A stretch of DNA of 64,000 nt, from contig JBEKBO010000007.1 of assembly GCA_050015355.1 (NCBI GenBank), forward strand, positions 13,356-77,355, written 5' to 3'. This DNA is from CAWBRT01 sp050015355. Its GTDB lineage: Bacteria > Acidobacteriota > Terriglobia > Terriglobales > Acidobacteriaceae. This document shows, in pieces, positions 11,019-19,078 of the stretch. The stretch's first letter is position 1. Each line of letters opens with the position of its first letter. Under the pieces are notes generated by a model. It did no database searches and was not told the origin of the DNA. It saw only the letters and a program-made list of their open reading frames with translations. The position numbers and the translations under genes are program-made.

Positions 11019-11027
11019 TGTTATAAG
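11019..11027 (+). promoter_or_regulatory. Extended -10 promoter, leaderless start of P-loop gene
   Basis: TGTTATAAG matches the extended -10 pattern TGnTATAAT with one mismatch. Its end lies six bases before ATG 11034, so transcription would begin at or next to the start codon. No ribosome site is present. Confidence 0.5.
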
Positions 11028-11033
11028 CCCCGT

Positions 11034-12056
11034 ATGCGCAAGTGGATGCGCGACCGCATGAAGCGGCGCAACAATAAAGGCAAAGAAGATCTGCAACAGA
11101 AGGCCGCTGAGCCAGGCCAGGCGCCGTTGCAGCCGACTTTTCTGGATCGCGAAGCTCCGGCCGGTGAACCTCAGGAGACTCGGAGCGAGGCTTCCAGCAA
11201 GGATAATTTCCCGCCGACAACGGCTGGCGAGACCGGGAATTTTCCGGTCGATGGGCGGGATTTTCAACACGAGCTTCAGCCGGAGGACGAACCGCAGCCC
11301 GAGACTGAGCCGCCGGAGGCTGCTGCCTCCACGGGGCAGAAGAGCGGCGCTGCCCGCGGCCCGAGGCGTGATCGCTCACGGCGCAGGGGCGGAGGAGGAA
11401 AGCCTCGCAACCAGCCCCGGCCGGGACCGCGCCCTTCTGGACCCGGGAGGCCTTCTCCGTCGCTGCCAATTGCCCCGGGACAGGCCACGGGCGAGGCGTC
11501 TGAGGTCGACCGCGACGACGCGGAGCCGGCATCCGCGGAGCACCAACCGGCGGCCAAGCCGGCGGCTGAGCGCGGCAAGCCAAAGGGCGCAGTGGTTCTC
11601 TCTATCGGGTTGCCAGGCTCGGGCAAGAGTTCCTGGTTCAAGCGGCACAACATCATTCCTCTTTCGAGCGACCTTATCCGCGGATTGCTGTTCGATGATC
11701 CCACTGAGCAGAGATATCAGGACCTGGTGTTTTCGTCGTTGCGCTCGCTGCTCAGGTCCCGGCTGATTGCCGGGCGTCCGATGAATTACATCGACGCAAC
11801 CAATCTGTCTCCGCGCGAGCGCCATAGCTGGATCAAGATGGCGCGCGAGTACGGATATGAGGCGCATGCGGTGTTCTTTGACGTGCCAGCCGAGGTCTGC
11901 ATCGAGCGCAACCGCAAGCGTTCGCGCAACGTGCCGGACGACGTGATGCAACGGATGGCTCAGAAACTGCGCCCGCCGAAATTCGAAGAGGGATTCGCCA
12001 AGATCATCGTCGTGCGCTTGAAGCCGCACGAAACGGCGGTTGATGGGCAACCCTGA
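11034..12056 (+). CDS. P-loop kinase-like ATPase with long disordered N-terminus
   Basis: Predicted ATP-binding protein of 340 residues. Residues 1-185 are low-complexity, rich in Arg, Pro, Glu and Gly, with basic runs (RRDRSRRRGGGG) that could bind nucleic acid. Residues 186-330 form an AAA_33/polynucleotide kinase-like domain. It has Walker A GLPGSGKSS (about 192-200), then SSDLIRGLLF, IDATNLSPRERHSWI, FFDVPAEVCIERNRKRSRNVPDDVM and the C-terminal PPKFEEGFAKIIVV. These strings are typical of PNKP-type 5' kinases and related small-molecule kinases. The substrate is unknown. ATG 11034 is chosen over TTG 11016 because of the promoter at 11019-11027. The end overlaps the next gene. Confidence 0.75.
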   Translation: MRKWMRDRMKRRNNKGKEDLQQKAAEPGQAPLQPTFLDREAPAGEPQETRSEASSKDNFPPTTAGETGNFPVDGRDFQHELQPEDEPQPETEPPEAAASTGQKSGAARGPRRDRSRRRGGGGKPRNQPRPGPRPSGPGRPSPSLPIAPGQATGEASEVDRDDAEPASAEHQPAAKPAAERGKPKGAVVLSIGLPGSGKSSWFKRHNIIPLSSDLIRGLLFDDPTEQRYQDLVFSSLRSLLRSRLIAGRPMNYIDATNLSPRERHSWIKMAREYGYEAHAVFFDVPAEVCIERNRKRSRNVPDDVMQRMAQKLRPPKFEEGFAKIIVVRLKPHETAVDGQP

Positions 12057-14649
12057 TCGCCAGCCGCTTGCGCGCCAGGTACGAGCGGCGGATCGCCCTC
12101 CGGCTCGCGGCGCGCCGCTGCCGCCGGACTCTACCCCAACACGCGCAACCACGGCGCGTGCCGGGGATTCTTGGGTCGCGCGCGCCGTTCACATCCCGTT
12201 GCAAGCCTTCCTGATATTGCTCTTCTTTCTTCTGGGCGCCGGGCTGTCGGCCAGAGCCCAGGCGCCGCCGGATTTTCGCTCCCTCGATGACATCCTGCAA
12301 AGCGCGACAACGGCCAATGCCGGCGCTCAAATTCCCGGCGCGGTGGTGGTCATCGGCCATCAGGGTAGGGTGGTCTACCACAAGGCGTTTGGATGGCGTT
12401 CCCTGGAGCCTGTGCGCGAGCCCATGACCGTGGACACGGTCTTCGATGTGGCATCGCTCACCAAGTGCCTGGTGACCGCGACAGCCGTGATGCAGCTAGT
12501 GGAAAAAGGACGTTTAAGGCTGAACGATCCGGTCGCTCAACTGCTTCCCGGGTTTGCCGCCAACGGCAAGCAGGAGATTACCGTGCGCCAGTTGCTGACG
12601 CACTTCTCGGGCTTGCGGGCGGATCTGGATATTTCCTCCCCGGCGCGGTGGGCAGGCAAGCAGCAGGCCTACGAAATGGCAAACCGAGAGACGCCGGTGT
12701 CCGCTCCGGGCGCTCGGTTTCGATATTCCGATATCAATTTCATCGTGCTCGGCGAACTGGTGGAGAGTCTCTCGGGCATGGCGCTGGACCAGTATGCGGC
12801 GGAACATATTTTCCAGCCGCTGGCCATGACCCGCACGCGCTACCTGCCGCCATCGAGTTGGATTCCCGGCATTGCGCCCACCGAGTATGATAACGGGCGC
12901 ATGCTTCGCGGCGTGGTTCACGACCCGACCGCCCGCGCGATGGGCGGCGTCGCCGGACACGCCGGCGTGTTCTCGACCGCCGATGACCTGGCGCGCTTTG
13001 CGCAGGCTATGCTCGACCGCAAATTCGTGGTCTCCGCCGCCGGCATCGAAAAGCTGACCACACCGCAGCAGCCAGCGACGGCAACAGTGCTGCGCGGCCT
13101 CGGTTGGGATATCGAATCGCCGTTCTCGACCAATCGCGGCGAACTGCTGCCGGTTGGCGGCTTTGGGCACACCGGGTTCACTGGAACTTCAATGTGGATC
13201 GACCCGGCGACAAACACATACATCATTTTGCTGACGAACGCCGTGCATCCACGGGCCAGAGCTGCGTCTCCCGCGGTTGCGCTCCGGGCTCGCGTGGCCA
13301 ACGCCGTGGCCGCGGCCTTGAGGCTGGACGTTTCGGAGGAGGAACGGCTTAAACTAGCGGCGATTACCGGCTACAACGAGACGCTAACCGGAGTGCATTT
13401 GTTACAGTCGCGCAACGGAGAGGTGAAGACCGGGCTCGACGTGCTGGCCGCGCGTGGAGTGTTGTTTTCTGCCACCCCAGCAACGGCAAAAGCGGCCATC
13501 GCCGGAGACACCGGTGCGGCAACCGGGAATGACATGCCTGTGCGTCCACTAACCTGCGCGGCGCGGCCATGCCGGGTTGGACTGGTGACGAACCAAACCG
13601 GGGTGGACTCGCAGGGCAGGCGCGGCATCGACCTGCTGGCGCACCTGCCGGATGTCGAACTGCGTGCGATCTTCAGCCCCGAGCACGGCGTCGGCGGCAC
13701 CCTCGATACGACGCATATCGACGAGACGCATGATCAGACGACTGGCGTGCGCGTCTACAGTGTTTATGGCGCCACCGACGCCGCCCGGCGGCCTCCGCCA
13801 GAGGTTCTGAAGGGGCTCGATGCCGTGATCTTCGACCTTCAGGACGCTGGCGTACGCTGGTATACCTACGAAACGACACTTGGATATTTTCTCGAAGCCT
13901 GTGCCACGGCAAAGCTGCCGCTGATCGTGCTGGACCGGCCCAATCCAATCACGGGCGCGTTCGTGCAAGGCGCGGTCTCAGACGCTGCACACGAGAGCTT
14001 TGTGAACTACCATCCAGTTCCGATCCGCCACGCGATGACCATGGGCGAGTTGGCGCTGCTGTTCAACTCCGAACGCAAGCTCGGCGCAAACCTGTCGGTT
14101 GTGCGAATGCAGGGATGGCAACGAGGCGACTGGTTCGATGCGACGGGCCTGCCATGGATGAACCCCTCGCCGAATCTGCGCAGCCTGGAAGCGGCAACAC
14201 TGTATCCAGGCGTGGCGCTGGTCGAAGGGACAAATGTCTCGGTCGGTCGGGGAACGGAAACGCCGTTCGAAGTGCTGGGGGCGCCGTGGATCGACGGGCG
14301 GCAGCTCGCCGCCTATCTGAACGCGCGCGAACTGGGCGGAGTGCGATTCATTCCGATCTCCTTCACGCCGGAGAGCGGCACCAATGCGAAACAGCTCTGC
14401 CATGGAGTTCACATTCTGCTCACCGCGCGCAACGAGCTGGACTCCCCGGAGCTGGGCCTGGAAATCGCTTCGGCGCTGCTCAAGCTTTATCCGCGGCACT
14501 TCGCCCCAGAGCGAATTGCCGATCTGCTGGTAGACCACGCCACCTTCCAGGCGCTGATGCGGGGAGACGACCCGAGACGCATCGCGGATGGCTGGCGCGA
14601 GCGGCTGCAGGAATTTGCCCGCATCAGGCGGAAGTACCTGCTGTATTGA
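12043..14649 (+). CDS. Serine beta-lactamase-like hydrolase fused to NamZ-type exo-beta-N-acetylmuramidase (DUF1343)
   Basis: An 868-residue exported two-domain protein. A signal or anchor segment lies at about residues 52-73 (PLQAFLILLFFLLGAGLSARAQA). The first domain (about 78-440) is a class C beta-lactamase/esterase fold with S138-LT-K141 and a YSD motif near residue 227. The second (about 505-868) is DUF1343, with GLVTNQTG, FSPEHGV, VFDLQDAGVRWYTY, LDRPNPI and YPGVALVEGTNVSVGRGTETPFEVLGAPW. DUF1343 includes NamZ, which releases MurNAc from peptidoglycan ends. The start overlaps the previous gene by 14 bases. A VSP-A repeat encodes residues around 31-42, so the true start may be later, for example TTG near 12196. 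It fits with NagZ and AnmK elsewhere in the window. Confidence 0.88.
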   Translation: MGNPDRQPLARQVRAADRPPARGAPLPPDSTPTRATTARAGDSWVARAVHIPLQAFLILLFFLLGAGLSARAQAPPDFRSLDDILQSATTANAGAQIPGAVVVIGHQGRVVYHKAFGWRSLEPVREPMTVDTVFDVASLTKCLVTATAVMQLVEKGRLRLNDPVAQLLPGFAANGKQEITVRQLLTHFSGLRADLDISSPARWAGKQQAYEMANRETPVSAPGARFRYSDINFIVLGELVESLSGMALDQYAAEHIFQPLAMTRTRYLPPSSWIPGIAPTEYDNGRMLRGVVHDPTARAMGGVAGHAGVFSTADDLARFAQAMLDRKFVVSAAGIEKLTTPQQPATATVLRGLGWDIESPFSTNRGELLPVGGFGHTGFTGTSMWIDPATNTYIILLTNAVHPRARAASPAVALRARVANAVAAALRLDVSEEERLKLAAITGYNETLTGVHLLQSRNGEVKTGLDVLAARGVLFSATPATAKAAIAGDTGAATGNDMPVRPLTCAARPCRVGLVTNQTGVDSQGRRGIDLLAHLPDVELRAIFSPEHGVGGTLDTTHIDETHDQTTGVRVYSVYGATDAARRPPPEVLKGLDAVIFDLQDAGVRWYTYETTLGYFLEACATAKLPLIVLDRPNPITGAFVQGAVSDAAHESFVNYHPVPIRHAMTMGELALLFNSERKLGANLSVVRMQGWQRGDWFDATGLPWMNPSPNLRSLEAATLYPGVALVEGTNVSVGRGTETPFEVLGAPWIDGRQLAAYLNARELGGVRFIPISFTPESGTNAKQLCHGVHILLTARNELDSPELGLEIASALLKLYPRHFAPERIADLLVDHATFQALMRGDDPRRIADGWRERLQEFARIRRKYLLY
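12133..12167 (-). repeat. VSP-A hairpin copy inside a coding region
   Basis: On the minus strand CCCCGGCACGCGC pairs with GCGCGTGTTGGGG. Read in the gene's frame it gives TPTRATTARAGD, just before the signal segment of the NamZ fusion protein. Confidence 0.8.
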
Positions 14650-14706
14650 GCGCCCCGGCCAACCCAGCCGGCATCTAATCGACCCAGCGTGATCGGGGCG
14701 GAGCGG

Positions 14707-14952
14707 TGTTAGGGTTGGTGCATCCAAGAACGATTATTCCAGCGTGTCACCCTGAGGTTGAGCCGTTTTGCGAGCGTCTGAGCCCGCAGGCGAAATCCTG
14801 AGCGTAGCGAAGGAACTCGCTAGGACGCGACGTAAGGGTCCATGTATTTGCTTTTTGCGGACCCTCGGTGAAATGCATAGATCGTCACGTCGGTTCGCGA
14901 AAGCGACGAACCTCCTCACGATGACACCCGCAGCGAAGGATACAGTATCTCT
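14707..14952. repeat. LIR2: long inverted repeat, TGTCACCCTGAG type
   Basis: The core is 14744-14927, from GTGTCACCCTGAG to CCTCACGATGACAC. The left flank GTGTTAGGGTTGGTG and right flank CGCAGCGAAGGATAC are shared with LIR11. GCATCC and GGATAC mark the outer ends. It fills most of the space before the gene at 15048. Confidence 0.85.
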
Positions 14953-15047
14953 GGTACTGTTCTTAATCCTTATCGCCGCCACGCTGACGGCCACGGGATA
15001 TACCTTTCGCGAAACGTGGCCATAATGTCGGGAATCTGAGGTTGCCC

Positions 15048-16103
15048 TTGTTTTGCCGCCGCTTCACTTTCGGCGCTTTGTTAACTTTGCTGGTGGCGAC
15101 TGCCTTTGCCGCTGACAGCGGGAAGCCGCCCAAACTCAGCGAGCAAAGCCGCAGGGAACTCATCCGGGTCTTCACCGCGGAAGACGCATTTGCGCTGCGC
15201 ATTCTTCCCATGGGAAAAATTGGCCTGAAGATCGAAAACGGCCAGGTTTTCCCAAGCGAGGCGGAGGTGCGCCAAGTGGTGGCCGCTAACGGTCCGGCGT
15301 GCCGTCCCGGCGAGCGCGTGCAGATCACGAATCTACGCTTTACCGGGCACGAGATCGTCTTCGAAATCAACGGCGGCCCGCTGACGCGGAAGAAATGGTA
15401 CCAGCGTATCGAAGTCGGCTCGGCGGGCACCGTCGCGCCGGGCAGCCCGCGCGGCTCGAACCCCGAAGATGTCTACAACCATGCGCGCGGTTCCTGCGTG
15501 ATGCTTACCTTCAAGGATTACGTGCCGGAGCTGAGCGCCGGACAGGTGAAGGAAATGCTTGCTCCGGTGCTCGACTTCAAAGCCGAATCCGTAGCCGAGG
15601 CTTACGAGAAGTCACTGCCGCCAAAGTTGCAGCAGGCCGTCAAGGAGCATAGGGCCCTGGTTGGAATGGACCGCGAACTGGTGACCTATGCCAAGGGGCG
15701 TCCTCCGAGGCGAATTCGCGAACGCGACGGAGCGACGGAGTACGAGGAGTGGATCTACGGGCAGCCGCCGAACGACGTGGAGTTCATTCGCTTCGTAGGC
15801 GACAAGGTCATCCGAATCGAGACGATGAAGGTTGACGGCGAGAAGCTCGTCCGCACCCAGCCTGAAGTCGATCTGGCGAGTGAAATATCGCCTGTGGCCC
15901 ACAAGACAACCGAAGGCAAGCGAACCGGCAACAGCGGGCCCACTCTGCTCAGGCCCGGTGAAACAGCTCCTCAACTCACGCGGCAGAGTCCCGACGCGCG
16001 GTCGGCTTCGGCAAGTTGGCCGACGCCGGAGCAGACTGGCGGAAGTCCCACGGGCATTCCCGACCCGGGAAGCGCGGACCCAGCCGGTTGGACTCCCAGG
16101 TAG
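15048..16103 (+). CDS. Secreted protein of unknown function
   Basis: Not recognised. The product is 351 residues if started at TTG 15048, which has GAGG six bases upstream; TTG 15042 is in frame but too close to that site. A signal peptide covers about residues 1-21 (FGALLTLLVATAFAADSG). A compact mixed domain follows (ITNLRFTGHEIVFEINGG, then AGTVAPGSPRGSNPEDVYNHARGSC in two stretches). A later segment, YEEWIYGQPPNDVEFIRFVGDKVIRIETMKVDG, looks like a small alpha/beta fold in which a glycine-rich turn precedes two strands, resembling BamE-like modules. The last 80 residues are Pro, Ser and Gly-rich and probably unstructured. It lies upstream of nadE with no clear link. Confidence 0.65.
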   Translation: MFCRRFTFGALLTLLVATAFAADSGKPPKLSEQSRRELIRVFTAEDAFALRILPMGKIGLKIENGQVFPSEAEVRQVVAANGPACRPGERVQITNLRFTGHEIVFEINGGPLTRKKWYQRIEVGSAGTVAPGSPRGSNPEDVYNHARGSCVMLTFKDYVPELSAGQVKEMLAPVLDFKAESVAEAYEKSLPPKLQQAVKEHRALVGMDRELVTYAKGRPPRRIRERDGATEYEEWIYGQPPNDVEFIRFVGDKVIRIETMKVDGEKLVRTQPEVDLASEISPVAHKTTEGKRTGNSGPTLLRPGETAPQLTRQSPDARSASASWPTPEQTGGSPTGIPDPGSADPAGWTPR

Positions 16104-16210
16104 GCCGGGCTGCTGCCGGGGATTCGCCAGTAATGCGGCAGATACCCCGAAAAACCCGGTTTGTGTCCCCGCATGTACCAAAGTGGCGTGCCAGCCTTTA
16201 AACTGTAAGA

Positions 16211-17851
16211 GTGAGAATCGCGCTCGCCCAGGTTAATCCGACGGTTGGTGATTTTACCGGCAACGCCCGGAAGATCATCGAATTCGCCCGCTGCGCCCAG
16301 CAGGGCGGCGCCGGCCTTGTGCTGTTTCCGGAACTCAGTGTCTGTGGCTATCCGCCTCGCGACTTGGTGGAGAGGCCCGGCTTCGTCGCCCGCTGCCGCC
16401 AGACACTGGAGGAAATTGCCGCTCAGACGCGCGATATTGTCTGTGTCTGCGGCTTCGTCAGCCGCGCCTGCCACGAGACTGGCAAGTCGGTGATGAACTC
16501 GGCAGCCGTGCTGCGCGATGGCGCGGCGGCATTAGTGCAGTCAAAACGCCTGCTGCCCACCTACGACGTCTTTGACGAGATGCGTAACTTCGCTCCCGCG
16601 GAGCGGCAGGAACTGTTTACGCTCGACGGAAAAAAGCTGGCGCTGACCATCTGCGAAGATGCATGGAACGACAAAACTTTCTGGAACCGCAGGCTCTACA
16701 TGGTCGACCCGGTGGAAGAACTCATCCACGCCGGGGGTGAAGTGGTGCTGAACATCTCCGCCTCTCCCTTTCACCTGGGCAAGCGTGAATTGCGGCGAGA
16801 AATGTTGGCGTCCATTGCCCGGCATCACCGGGTTCCGGTGGCGATGGTGAACCAAGTGGGCGGGAACGACAGCCTCATCTTTGATGGGTCGAGCATGGTG
16901 GTGGGTGCGGATGGAGAGGTTTTGGCGCAGGCGCAGTCGTTCGCGGAAGACTTGATCTTTTACGACACGGAAACGGGGCAGGGAGACATCCATCCCCAGA
17001 TTGAGGGGGAAGCGGCAAGCGCCTTTGCCGCCCTGGTGCTGGGAACGCGCGATTACGTAAAAAAGTGCGGCTTCGGGAAGGCGCTGATCGGCCTGAGCGG
17101 CGGAATCGATTCGGCGCTGACGGCCGTGATCGCCGTGGAAGCGCTCGGCGCGGAAAACGTGATCGGCGTGGCAATGCCCAGCCAGTATTCCTCCGAGGGC
17201 AGCGTGCAGGACGCCCGAGAGCTCGCGCAAAACTTGAACATTCGCTTTGAAGTTATTCCAATAAAAGGAATTTTTGATTCGTTCCGTGGCGGGCTGGCGG
17301 AGGTTTTTTCCGCCCGCGGCGAAGATGTAACGGAAGAGAATATACAGGCGCGCGCCCGTGGCACGTTGCTGATGGCGATCTCGAACAAGTTCGGGGCGCT
17401 GGTGCTGTCGACCGGAAACAAATCGGAGCTGGGCGTGGGCTATTGCACGCTCTATGGCGATATGGTGGGCGGGCTGGCTGTAATCTCCGACGTGCCCAAG
17501 ACGCTGGTTTACCGGATTGCCGAATACGTGAACTCGCGGCGTCCCGTGATCCCGCATTCGACCATCAGCAAGCCGCCGTCCGCCGAACTGCGTCCGGACC
17601 AGAAGGACAGCGACTCGCTGCCCACCTACGACATACTTGACCAGATCCTTGTCGACTACGTGGAAGATATGAAACCGGCCGACGAGATTGCCGGCGAACG
17701 GAAATTGGATCCGGCACTGGTACGAGAGGTGGTCAGGATGGTTGACCGTGCCGAATACAAAAGGCAGCAAGCGGCGCCGGGGCTGAAAATTTCCGAGAAG
17801 GCTTTCGGCGTGGGGCGCAGATTTCCTATCGCCGCGCGCCACGAGGTCTGA
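16211..17851 (+). CDS. nadE: Glutamine-dependent NAD+ synthetase
   Basis: Amidates nicotinic acid adenine dinucleotide to NAD using glutamine, the last step of NAD synthesis. The 546-residue product begins at GTG 16211. The N-terminal nitrilase-type glutaminase domain (1-275) has E41, K112 (SKRLLPTYDVFDE) and C148 (LTICEDAW). The C-terminal ATP-pyrophosphatase domain has the SGGIDS loop at 296-301, with GVAMPSQYSS, STGNKSELGVGYCTLYGD and KPPSAELRPDQKDSDSLP. It is near 50 residues shorter than some bacterial forms but has all key parts. There is no good ribosome site. A weak -10 like TAAACT lies seven bases before the start. Confidence 0.95.
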   Translation: MRIALAQVNPTVGDFTGNARKIIEFARCAQQGGAGLVLFPELSVCGYPPRDLVERPGFVARCRQTLEEIAAQTRDIVCVCGFVSRACHETGKSVMNSAAVLRDGAAALVQSKRLLPTYDVFDEMRNFAPAERQELFTLDGKKLALTICEDAWNDKTFWNRRLYMVDPVEELIHAGGEVVLNISASPFHLGKRELRREMLASIARHHRVPVAMVNQVGGNDSLIFDGSSMVVGADGEVLAQAQSFAEDLIFYDTETGQGDIHPQIEGEAASAFAALVLGTRDYVKKCGFGKALIGLSGGIDSALTAVIAVEALGAENVIGVAMPSQYSSEGSVQDARELAQNLNIRFEVIPIKGIFDSFRGGLAEVFSARGEDVTEENIQARARGTLLMAISNKFGALVLSTGNKSELGVGYCTLYGDMVGGLAVISDVPKTLVYRIAEYVNSRRPVIPHSTISKPPSAELRPDQKDSDSLPTYDILDQILVDYVEDMKPADEIAGERKLDPALVREVVRMVDRAEYKRQQAAPGLKISEKAFGVGRRFPIAARHEV

Positions 17852-17929
17852 ATTCCCAACCCCAAACACAACTCGGACTCGCCGTGGGAGCCCATTCACG
17901 GTGGTTCATTTCACTCGACAGGAAGGCAC

Positions 17930-18874
17930 ATGAAACGCACTCTAGCGGTTTTTTTAGCGATTTTCGTTCTGGCATCGTTCGCCCTGGCCCAGACCGGCAG
18001 CGCCGCCCCGGCAGGCAAAGCGGATGCCGCCAAGCCAGCCAGCCCGGCTGCGGCTTCGCCAACCGGCTCGGATTTGCCGAGCGAAGCGACCGTGAATGCT
18101 TTCTTTCACCGCATGTTCGGCTTCGAGCCCAACCTTGTTTTCAAAGTGTCCTCGATCAAGGCTTCTCCCATTGACGGCCTGGCCGAGGTAACCGCCGTTG
18201 TGACCACACCCAACGGGCAGCAGCAGATAACAAAATTGTTCGTCGCGAAGGACTATGGGATCGCGGGCGAATTGATGCCGTTCGGTCCCGATCCATTTGC
18301 CAAAGCGCGGGCGATCCTGAACAAGGAAGCCTTCGGTCCCACCAAAGGACCAACCACACCGGCAACCACGATTGTGGAGTTCGGAGACCTCGAGTGTCCT
18401 GCCTGCAAGCAGGCACAGCCGGCCATCGAGAAGCTGCTGAGCGAGGAGCCAAAGATCAAACTTGTCTTCCAGAACTATCCGCTGGATCAAATCCACCCCT
18501 GGGCGCAGAAAGCAGCCGCTTACGTCGATTGCATCACGCGTGAGAACAATGGTGCAGCCTGGAAGTTCATCGCCTCGGTTTATGAGCAGCAGGATGCGAT
18601 GAACCAGCAGCACGAGGGCGGGGCCGCGGCGCTGACCACTAAGCTGAACGAATTGGCGGCCGGCGCCGGCGTGGACGCCAAGCAAATCGCAGCCTGCGCG
18701 GATTCGGCTGAGACGAAGGCGCGCTTGGACCGTTCGAAGAAACTGGGGGATGAAGTTGGGATCGCCTCGACCCCGACTTTCTTCATTAACGGCCGCCGCG
18801 TAGGGAGCCTCAATATGCCCCCGGATGTGTTGAAAGCGGTGGTGGATTTCGAGATCGCGGAAAGCGGGAAGTAG
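17930..18874 (+). CDS. DsbA-like thioredoxin-fold protein, exported
   Basis: Thiol-disulfide oxidoreductase of 314 residues. The signal peptide is 1-20. A Pro/Ala linker covers about 22-48. A small alpha/beta N-terminal domain (50-125: SEATVNAFFHRMFGFEP) resembles the extra domain found in several acidobacterial DsbA/DsbC-like proteins. The thioredoxin-like DSBA domain starts at about 145 (TTIVEFGDLECPACKQ), with the catalytic pair C156-PA-C159 and the cis-Pro loop GIASTPTFFING. AGGAAGG precedes the ATG. It probably acts in the periplasm. VKOR at 3782 is a plausible oxidant for it, since no DsbB is seen in the window. Confidence 0.9.
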   Translation: MKRTLAVFLAIFVLASFALAQTGSAAPAGKADAAKPASPAAASPTGSDLPSEATVNAFFHRMFGFEPNLVFKVSSIKASPIDGLAEVTAVVTTPNGQQQITKLFVAKDYGIAGELMPFGPDPFAKARAILNKEAFGPTKGPTTPATTIVEFGDLECPACKQAQPAIEKLLSEEPKIKLVFQNYPLDQIHPWAQKAAAYVDCITRENNGAAWKFIASVYEQQDAMNQQHEGGAAALTTKLNELAAGAGVDAKQIAACADSAETKARLDRSKKLGDEVGIASTPTFFINGRRVGSLNMPPDVLKAVVDFEIAESGK

Positions 18875-18945
18875 ACCAGCTTCGCGGCTTCCGACAACCG
18901 GCCCTAGCGTGGTGTCCCGGACGTTCGTGCAATAAAGTTTAGGGG

Positions 18946-19036
18946 TGTCATTCTGAGCGACCGAGAGGGAGCGAAGAATCTGCTTTTGGTTTTGAGGTGC
19001 GAGAAAAGCAGATCCTTCGCTACGCTCAGGATGACA
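18946..19036. repeat. LIR3: long inverted repeat, TGTCATTCTGAGCGA type
   Basis: TGTCATTCTGAGCGA pairs with CGCTCAGGATGACA, and inside AGCAGATCCTTCGCT pairs with AGCGAAGAATCTGCT. It fills the convergent space between the DsbA-like gene and the secretin gene, so it could stop transcription both ways. Confidence 0.85.
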
Positions 19037-19078
19037 CTCACGAGGTATGTTTAGTTATGCGAGGCTGGGGAACCAGCC

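Noticed and set aside
14921..15025. A 34-codon frame for a single-pass membrane peptide (VSLVLFLILIAATLTATGY).
   Set aside because: Its first codons lie in the end of LIR2 that is shared with LIR11, and it has no ribosome site.
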